The notes beneath the pieces are model-generated. The model was not told the origin of the DNA. It worked only from the letters and a program-made list of their open reading frames with translations, and did not search any database. Shown piece by piece: positions 38,849 to 44,570 of a stretch of 44,570 nucleotides of DNA (the first letter of the stretch is position 1; each line of letters opens with the position of its first letter). Position numbers and translations under genes: made by a program. Source of the DNA: Syntrophaceae bacterium UBA2188 (GTDB lineage: Bacteria > Desulfobacterota > BSN033 > UBA1163); contig DCVM01000098.1 of assembly GCA_002327985.1 (NCBI GenBank), positions 1 through 44,570 on the forward strand. The letters run 5' to 3'.

Positions 38849-40063
38849 ATGAAGAAATATCTGCTCATCATTGCCACATTGGATACCAAGGGAAGGGAGG
38901 CAGCTTATGTCAGGGATTGTGCCCAAACACAGGGTGTCCATCCCGTCCTGATGGACATCGGCACTTTGGGAAAACCCTTAACCCATCCTGATATCCCAAG
39001 GGAGGAGGTGCTAAAGGCAGCGGGATATACTCTCGATTTCATTAAGGGGAAAGACCGCTCGATCGCTTTTGAAGCGATCCAAAAAGGCGGAACGATTTTA
39101 GCAAGGCGTCTGTTTGAAGAAGGGAAACTCCATGGGGTATTTGGGATGGGTGGTGGAACAGGGACGGCGATCGTCACCCATGTGATGCGCTCGCTTCCTT
39201 TTGGCCTGCCCAAGGTGGTGCTCTCTACCGTCGCCTCCAGGGACGTGAAGGAATATATTGGGACAAAAGATATCGTCATGTTTCATTCGGTTGCCGATAT
39301 TTTGGGCTTCAATGGATTTATGCGCCTGATGCTTGGGCAAGCCGCCTATGCCATATGCGGAATGATGGAAAAAGGAAACGAGATTAAAAAAGGAAAACCA
39401 ATGGTCGCTGTGACCGCCTATGGGATCAACTCCGTTTGTGCGATGAATGCAGAACCTCTGCTTCAAGAAAGAGGATATGAAATGATTGCGTTTCACGCCA
39501 ATGGCTGCGGTGGCATGGCGATGGAAGAATTTGTGGCCCAGGGCCTCGTTGCAGGGGTGCTTGATTTCACAACCCATGAGATCGCGGACGAAATGTTCGG
39601 GGGATATTGCAAGGGAATTGGGCCGACGCGATTGGAGACAGCAGGCCGGTTCGGAGTTCCTCTCGTTGTTGTACCAGGAGGGCTGGACAACGCTGTTTTC
39701 AGTCCGTTCTACCCCATGCCGGATCAATTAAAAGGAAGAAAAGCTCACTCCCATGATATCCGATTTTGTGTCAGGATGGGGCCTCAAGAGATGAAGCAAT
39801 TTGCTCAAATCATTGGAGAGAAATTGAACAAATCGCAAGGACCCGCTCATGTGCTCATTCCTAAGAAAGGCTGGTCTGAGGCCGATAAATTTGGAATGGA
39901 ACTTTTTGACCCAGAGACCGACCAGATCTTCGTGGAGGAGTTGAGAAAGATACTGACCTCTAAAATTCCCGTTGAAGAAATCGACCTCCATATCAGTGAC
40001 CCTGCTTTCGCTTTAAGAGCAGTAGAAGTTTTAAATAATATGATACAGGTTCATCACTCTTAA
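38849..40063 (+). CDS. UPF0261/Tm-1-like ATP-binding domain protein
   Basis: A 404-aa protein of the UPF0261 family, related to the plant Tm-1 resistance protein. Landmarks are IATLDTKGREAAYVRDCA, FGMGGGTGTAIVTHVMRSLPFGLPK (broken here into its G-G-G-T-G-T loop and L-P-x-G-x-P-K part), FHANGCGGMAMEEFV and VPGGLDNAVFS. The first domain is Rossmann-like and binds ATP in Tm-1. No enzyme activity is settled for bacterial members. GGAGGAAGG precedes the ATG. The operon partner is the HDAC-family gene; the link between them is not known. It ends at the terminator at 40090-40124. Confidence 0.92.
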   Translation: MKKYLLIIATLDTKGREAAYVRDCAQTQGVHPVLMDIGTLGKPLTHPDIPREEVLKAAGYTLDFIKGKDRSIAFEAIQKGGTILARRLFEEGKLHGVFGMGGGTGTAIVTHVMRSLPFGLPKVVLSTVASRDVKEYIGTKDIVMFHSVADILGFNGFMRLMLGQAAYAICGMMEKGNEIKKGKPMVAVTAYGINSVCAMNAEPLLQERGYEMIAFHANGCGGMAMEEFVAQGLVAGVLDFTTHEIADEMFGGYCKGIGPTRLETAGRFGVPLVVVPGGLDNAVFSPFYPMPDQLKGRKAHSHDIRFCVRMGPQEMKQFAQIIGEKLNKSQGPAHVLIPKKGWSEADKFGMELFDPETDQIFVEELRKILTSKIPVEEIDLHISDPAFALRAVEVLNNMIQVHHS

Positions 40064-40089
40064 TCGGAATACGGCTGAGAAGAAGGTTG

Positions 40090-40124
40090 AGCCCTGGGAG
40101 AATCCTCCCAGGGCTTATTTTTTT
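40090..40124 (+). terminator. Rho-independent terminator between convergent genes
   Basis: Perfect 11-bp stem AGCCCTGGGAG (40090-40100) and CTCCCAGGGCT (40105-40115), 4-nt loop, then a T-run to 40124. It ends the UPF0261 operon. The minus-strand membrane gene stops at 40123, at the edge of the T-run, and may also use the hairpin. Confidence 0.88.
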
Positions 40125-41235
40125 ATGCAGCTTGATCAGGGGGCGGAGTTCCAGGTGGATTGGGCAGTGTCAATGGCCATCTCAACCAAAAGGCATTATG
40201 CGCAATCAAGGCCGGCCCAACGATACAGAGGTTGAGATAAATGATGAGGATGTTTACATCAGCCGGAAGTTTTGCAGCAACAACAGCCTCCCCAACAGGG
40301 CCGAGAATCAGCCTGACGATGATGATCCAGATCACGATGATGATGCACTGAACAATAAATGCCAAAATGGCTCTTTGAGCAAGGGTGTATTTCGTAACTC
40401 CCCAGAACTGGAGATGCCAGGAATGAACCAATGACCATAAGATGAGAGATGACCCCACTGCAGCAAAAGAGAAGGTTGGGCTGAGGCCAAGACCCAAGCT
40501 CCCTTTCCAAAAAATATATCCTAAAAGGTGGGCAAGGATCGTCTGACCAACGGCAGCACCAGGGTGACCCCATTTTCCAAAAGGCCATCCTTGTGTGGTA
40601 AAGACAGGGCTGAAGACAAAGAACCAGGCAATGGACCAGACGAGGTACCCTGTCAGCCAGTTCACATTGAGGGGCCCTTTATGATTAATCGGAGTATCGG
40701 CAAGAGGTGTTCCCTCAAGATTGGTCAACAAATTCCAGATCAGGATGGAAACGACCATGACAATAATGAAACTGATGATCATCGTTCCCCAAGGATGAAT
40801 TTTCCCTTTAAAAGGCCATCCTCCCCAAACTACTCCGTAAAGGAGGGTAGCCCAGAAACCAATGACTCCAAACCAAAGATAAAGTGGGCCTATAGGCCAT
40901 TTCGGATAGATGAATTTCATAAAAAGCAATATGACAAAAGTGAAAATGGCCCAGAGGATGGTCATTCCAAGTCCCGCAGTGAATCGGGATTTGGCAGGCG
41001 TCCAATTGCCGGCCGGAGGCGCCCATGGCCAATTATCACCCAAAAGGACCAAATGACCGAGGACAATGAGCATAATAAGTGTGGCAGGGATGATTTTCAG
41101 AACAATCGATGCTGGAGAGATGCAGTATACGAATATGACAATCCCTACCACAGCAAAAACGATAAACTGAATTAATCCTCCACCTCTTCCGAGGGGACCC
41201 ATGCCGATCTTTTCCGGTGGTTTTTCATTTCCCAT
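40123..41235 (-). CDS. Tryptophan-rich polytopic membrane protein of unknown function
   Basis: A 370-aa integral membrane protein with about nine to ten helices. I do not recognise the family. It holds 23 tryptophans (about 6%). Two loops resemble each other: GGWPFKGKIHPWGT at ~150 and QGWPFGKWGHPGAAVG at ~228, so it may be an internal duplication. The N-terminal region has PPAGNWTPAKSRFTAG, and the C-terminus is proline-rich. AGGAGG precedes the start. It is the third gene on the same strand after the two phenylphosphate-synthase-like subunits (126-bp gap), so a transport or membrane role for the same substrate is inferred from context only. Confidence 0.7.
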   Translation of the reverse strand: MGNEKPPEKIGMGPLGRGGGLIQFIVFAVVGIVIFVYCISPASIVLKIIPATLIMLIVLGHLVLLGDNWPWAPPAGNWTPAKSRFTAGLGMTILWAIFTFVILLFMKFIYPKWPIGPLYLWFGVIGFWATLLYGVVWGGWPFKGKIHPWGTMIISFIIVMVVSILIWNLLTNLEGTPLADTPINHKGPLNVNWLTGYLVWSIAWFFVFSPVFTTQGWPFGKWGHPGAAVGQTILAHLLGYIFWKGSLGLGLSPTFSFAAVGSSLILWSLVHSWHLQFWGVTKYTLAQRAILAFIVQCIIIVIWIIIVRLILGPVGEAVVAAKLPADVNILIIYLNLCIVGPALIAHNAFWLRWPLTLPNPPGTPPPDQAA

Positions 41236-41361
41236 AAAAGTTTACCTCCTTCCTATGACGAGAAGATTTTACTCCTCGCCATTTTAAAAATAGTGAATTG
41301 ACTTTTTGCAATTCTTATTCGAGATAAATTAGGGCGAGTTAAACTTCTTTAACCAGTTTGC

Positions 41362-42429
41362 TCAAGAACTAATTTTGATGCGAGTTAAAGCCTTCTCCAA
41401 CAACAGTTCGTAGGCGCTTTTCTTTCCAAGGACAGGCTCCTTTTTCTGCTGGCTCCATATCGTTTCGGGTCGGCTTTGTACCATAAAAATATTTAGAGGA
41501 AAGGGCTTTTGCTTATCGATAGCCCACTCGATGTCCTGAGGACAACCATAATACTCTTCTACTCTCTTGGCATACCTTGCTAATTCAAGGATTTCTTGAT
41601 CTTCAATACATGGGAGCTCCCGCCGTTCGGGAGGAGTATCCACATGAGCAACCCCCCCTCTCACAGGATCATAGATGCATTCACATTCTTTCAGAGAGAC
41701 CTTTCTTTCTATTTCCTTGGTCACCTTGTCCACAACATATTTATCCGGGTTACAAATCCCTGAAACGACGGTTTCTCCAAGTCCCCAGTTTCCCTCAATG
41801 ACTACTTTCGATGGATCCCCATTGGTGGGATTCAGGGTAAACATCACCCCAGCGGCTCTGGCATCGACGATCTTCTGGACACCCACGCTGATTAATACTT
41901 TATCATGAGGGAATCCCATTTTTATTCGATAAGAAATCGCACGGGGCGTAAAAAGGCTCGACATACATAATTTAATCTTTTCGAGTACCTCATCGCTTCC
42001 TTGAACCCAGAGAAAGGTATCCTGTTGTCCGGCAAAGCTTGCCCCTGGCAGATCTTCTGCTGTAGCGCTTGAACGCACAGCCACAGGGAGATTGGAGACA
42101 TCGAATACCTGAGCCAGGGCTTGATAGTTAGAACTTATTTCCTCCTCAATTCTCTTTGAAAATGGGGCTTCGGCCATGAGCTGCCTGATCACTTTGCTTG
42201 CATTCTCAAAAGAAGCAACATCCTGAATGTCAACTTTAGAAAGGAGGTTCTCGATCTTTTCCTTCAGTCCCCCTCCACTGAGAAATTCACTGTAGACTTC
42301 TGTCGTAACAGAAAAACCGGGTGGCACAGGGATATCCGCCCTGATCAACTCACCGAGGCTGGCATTTTTACCTCCAACAAGTCCGATGGCCCCCTTCCCA
42401 GCTTTATCAAACCATAATGTGTAAGGCAT
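41362..42429 (-). CDS. Phenylphosphate synthase-like beta subunit (PEP synthase N-terminal, ATP-binding half)
   Basis: A 355-aa protein equal to the N-terminal ATP-grasp part of PEP synthase/PPDK. The start is ATG 42429 with AAGGGG upstream. Motifs are VGGKNASLGELI, PVPPGFSVTT, VAVRSSATAEDLPGASFAGQ (nucleotide-binding Arg), and VVIEGNWGLGETVVSG, then DIEWAID and MVQSRPETIW. It lacks the swivelling His domain and the PEP/pyruvate barrel. The next gene upstream supplies the His domain, so the two together resemble phenylphosphate synthase PpsB/PpsA, which uses ATP to phosphorylate phenol. Another phenolic or alcohol substrate is possible. Confidence 0.82.
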   Translation of the reverse strand: MPYTLWFDKAGKGAIGLVGGKNASLGELIRADIPVPPGFSVTTEVYSEFLSGGGLKEKIENLLSKVDIQDVASFENASKVIRQLMAEAPFSKRIEEEISSNYQALAQVFDVSNLPVAVRSSATAEDLPGASFAGQQDTFLWVQGSDEVLEKIKLCMSSLFTPRAISYRIKMGFPHDKVLISVGVQKIVDARAAGVMFTLNPTNGDPSKVVIEGNWGLGETVVSGICNPDKYVVDKVTKEIERKVSLKECECIYDPVRGGVAHVDTPPERRELPCIEDQEILELARYAKRVEEYYGCPQDIEWAIDKQKPFPLNIFMVQSRPETIWSQQKKEPVLGKKSAYELLLEKALTRIKISS

Positions 42430-42496
42430 CGCACACCCCTTACAGGATATCAGGGCATCAGGTTCGGGGATTTTGGTCTCATCGTTTTCCTGGCCC

Positions 42497-42552
42497 CCTG
42501 ATACCCTGGTATCCCGCACCCTGATTTTCTGATAGCCTGATACCCTTGCAAT
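42497..42552. repeat. Seven-unit octad array between the two synthase genes
   Basis: Seven units in 8-bp register (CCTGATAC, CCTGGTAT and five drifted copies). It fills the gap between the two synthase subunit genes. Confidence 0.65.
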
Positions 42553-42559
42553 ATTCTCG

Positions 42560-44407
42560 TTATGCTCTCTTTAATATCTTTACAATCCCTGTATTCCCAT
42601 CCACCTTTACGGTATCGCCCGTTTTGAGGACATTCGTTGCGATCCCTGTTCCGGTAACCGATGGGACTCCATATTCTCTGCATACAATCGCAGCATGGCT
42701 GGTTAAACCACCAATGTCTGTAATGGACGCCTTTATTTTGGTAAAGATCGGAGCCCACGCCGGGTTTGTGGTTGGGCAAACCAGGATTTCACCCTGTTCG
42801 ATCTTGGTAATTTCTTCAAGACGTTTGACAACCCTTACCTTTCCTTCGACAACCCCTGCTGATGAAGCAAATCCTTTCAGTTCGGTCACCTCTCCGGGAA
42901 CAACGGCCATTCCTTTTAGCCAATCCTGAACTTTATCCGTTGTAATTCCCCAGAGCATCACGGTAAAAGGTTCTGCAACCTCTTCAGGCGGTGTCCCAAG
43001 GGCTGGGATTGGATTCCACTTCTTGGCCGCATCCAATATCTTCTTTCTCTTTTCTGCTTTGGCCTGCCAGTATTGAAACCTTGAAGGAACACCTTCACCC
43101 AGTGCCCATGTCGTTGCCATATCCTCCATAAGAAGGGGAACTTCAAATCGATTAAAAAGGTAAATATCATCGGGTGCCTTCAGCAATCCACACTTCACAA
43201 GGAGCCGCCCAAACTCTCTAACCTTGTCAAACCATATGGTATGGAACCAGTGTTCCACCCAGAAGAGATGATCCTCTGCATATTTATAAATGGTTCGGAC
43301 AGCTTTATAGGTATCATTAAAAGATTTCCTATCCTCATCGGTCTTGATCAGTTTTTGGTATTCTTCAGCCAGTTCTGCCCTCGCCTTGTCAATGCTTGGA
43401 ACATCTCTCTCAATCTTTTCTCCTTTCTCGATTCTTTCAATATCTCCCTTCAGATATCCGAAAGGAATTTCCAGCTTCGTTGTCCAGCTTCCCTCGTAGT
43501 GAAACCACCCACTTCCGCAGGAGACAAAGAACCATGGGTCTTTTGATTTTTCATATTCCACCAACCAGTCATTTCCTTCAGCGGTCTTTCTCAATGACTC
43601 AATCTTCTTGTCAACAGGAATATCGCTTTTCAAGATCTTTGAAACAGCTGGAACCGCAGCCGCCAGGCGAGCTAGTCTACATAGCTCCTCTTCTGGTTTA
43701 AACATCTGGACGTAGGCGCCAGCCACGAGCTTCCCGATGGTGCTCTCACTGACTCCGGGGAAGAGCTTTCGACAAATGTCTGCAAAAAGCAAATAGGCAA
43801 GATAAGCCAGGTTGAGGTATTGAAAATGGAATTGCCATCCCTTGATCATCAAATCGACCAGCTTATCCCAGGCTTCGATGACCTCATATGAAGTATAATA
43901 GCCCTTTGGTTCAGGAAATACGGTATCATCCGATTCGAACTTAGGGAATTCTTCAGGCACCTTAATACTATTCATTTCCTCACCCAGGGCCTTGAACTTC
44001 TTTAACCACACCCCCCAGAGTTCATCATAATGGTCAAACACATAGAACACACGTTTCTGGAAGAGACCGGCTTTCTCCCCAATGATCTCTGGCGGAGGCG
44101 GCGCCACAGGAGTGATGTACATATAGCAGCCAACCATCCTTTGAGCAATCCCCTGAGCGGGCGGGATACAAAAGACCCTTGTCGTATATTGAGAAAGGGA
44201 AATTTGCCAAGCCTCATGAAATATGAGATCGAGCGGATACATCGCTTCCGGGGCATGGATTTTGTCATGAAACCAGAAGTGCTTCTCTTCCCAATCTTTC
44301 CTATCTTTGCTAAACATATACATGGGTGGGTACATCTCCTCCCATCCCTCCAACTCCTTAGGATACTCTACCTCCAACGGCATTGGAAAACCTTTCTTCT
44401 CGGCCAT
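42560..44407 (-). CDS. Phenylphosphate synthase-like alpha subunit (PEP-utilising, phospho-His domain)
   Basis: A 615-aa protein. The last ~90 residues are the PEP-utilising mobile domain: ILVCPTTNPAWAPIFTKIKA and GGLTSHAAIVCREYGVPSV, with the phosphorylated His in T-S-H-A-A. The first ~500 residues are a large, mainly helical domain (MYPPMYMFSKDRKDWEEKHF...), not the PEP/pyruvate barrel, as in PpsA, which likewise carries the His but not that barrel. It would accept phosphate on His from the ATP-binding partner and pass it to the substrate held by the large domain. A strong AGAAAGGAGGG site precedes the ATG, and a palindrome lies 22 bp upstream of the start. Confidence 0.82.
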   Translation of the reverse strand: MAEKKGFPMPLEVEYPKELEGWEEMYPPMYMFSKDRKDWEEKHFWFHDKIHAPEAMYPLDLIFHEAWQISLSQYTTRVFCIPPAQGIAQRMVGCYMYITPVAPPPPEIIGEKAGLFQKRVFYVFDHYDELWGVWLKKFKALGEEMNSIKVPEEFPKFESDDTVFPEPKGYYTSYEVIEAWDKLVDLMIKGWQFHFQYLNLAYLAYLLFADICRKLFPGVSESTIGKLVAGAYVQMFKPEEELCRLARLAAAVPAVSKILKSDIPVDKKIESLRKTAEGNDWLVEYEKSKDPWFFVSCGSGWFHYEGSWTTKLEIPFGYLKGDIERIEKGEKIERDVPSIDKARAELAEEYQKLIKTDEDRKSFNDTYKAVRTIYKYAEDHLFWVEHWFHTIWFDKVREFGRLLVKCGLLKAPDDIYLFNRFEVPLLMEDMATTWALGEGVPSRFQYWQAKAEKRKKILDAAKKWNPIPALGTPPEEVAEPFTVMLWGITTDKVQDWLKGMAVVPGEVTELKGFASSAGVVEGKVRVVKRLEEITKIEQGEILVCPTTNPAWAPIFTKIKASITDIGGLTSHAAIVCREYGVPSVTGTGIATNVLKTGDTVKVDGNTGIVKILKRA

Positions 44408-44429
44408 AATTACCCTCCTTTCTTTTTTA

Positions 44430-44446
44430 TTATCTCAATGAGATAA
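44430..44446. promoter_or_regulatory. 17-bp palindrome upstream of the synthase operon
   Basis: TTATCTCA-A-TGAGATAA, 8-bp perfect arms with a single central base, 23 bp before the alpha-subunit ATG on the minus strand. It is probably an operator for a dimeric regulator. No convincing -35/-10 pair was found in 44447-44570, and nothing else is seen there. Confidence 0.5.
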
Positions 44447-44570
44447 CAGTATGAATTAGGATCTCTCCCACCTTAAGCAGTAACTTGGATAAATCTGAAA
44501 GCTTTCTTTGATGAAGGATGGCTTAAGGGAACTCTACCTTAGTTTCTATCTGATAACGTTCAGGACATCG

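Noticed and set aside
40528..41175. A 215-codon plus-strand open frame
   Set aside because: It is the antisense shadow of the membrane-protein gene; its composition (Asp, Asn, Lys rich) mirrors hydrophobic codons.

Overview
The window (44.6 kb, mid-40s % G+C by eye) looks like chromosome of an uncultured, probably anaerobic Gram-negative bacterium. Desulfobacterota (former Deltaproteobacteria) fits best. The reasons are a TTT-type and a TRAP-type solute-binding protein in one operon, a two-subunit phenylphosphate-synthase-like enzyme, a TatA, an AmgK/MurU cell-wall salvage pair and a hydrolase-cyclase fusion. This placement is inference; no rRNA or tRNA gene is visible.

Layout. 1-0.7 kb: a BrnT/BrnA-like toxin-antitoxin pair, possibly cut by the left edge. 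0.7-4.0 kb (minus strand): an alpha/beta-hydrolase/class III cyclase fusion beside a free cyclic-nucleotide-binding protein, a duplicated-domain unknown protein, a small gene remnant and a hotdog thioesterase. 4.3-7.4 kb (plus): an unknown gene, nucleoside hydrolase and ribokinase (ribonucleoside salvage), then a nitroreductase. 7.5-21.2 kb (plus): a 13-gene run headed by an IclR regulator behind a consensus promoter. It encodes TctBAC transport, a DctP lipoprotein, an altered M24 peptidase homologue, a Gfo/Idh dehydrogenase, an IolB-like isomerase, a KDG-type kinase, a KDPG-type aldolase, a LarA-like protein lacking the cofactor lysine, a zinc alcohol dehydrogenase and a D-2-hydroxyacid dehydrogenase. 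This reads as an uncharacterised sugar-acid or cyclitol pathway ending in pyruvate plus an aldehyde. 21.2-26.8 kb: TatA, a LysW-like mini zinc ribbon, a metallophosphoesterase, a cold-shock protein with an attenuator-like leader, and carB. 26.8-31.4 kb (minus): AmgK, MurU, an AmpG-like permease and a SpoIID-like protein, a murein-salvage cluster. 31.6-35.3 kb (plus): a bacterioferritin-like protein, a GT2 glycosyltransferase and a GNAT-DUF4922 fusion. 35.4-40.1 kb: a hydroxyacid dehydrogenase, a Nudix hydrolase, an EamA transporter, an HDAC-family deacetylase and a UPF0261 protein. 40.1-44.4 kb (minus): a two-gene phenylphosphate-synthase-like module followed by a tryptophan-rich membrane protein.

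The strongest unexplained signals are these. (a) At least twelve intergenic arrays of degenerate units have a strict 7- or 8-bp period; some supply stop codons or C-terminal codons to neighbouring genes. (b) REP-like hairpin clusters with a CTTTAG/CTAAAG core lie inside the sugar-acid operon. (c) A leader with mutually exclusive hairpins precedes the cold-shock gene. (d) The IclR operon itself encodes two enzymes whose key catalytic residues are changed.
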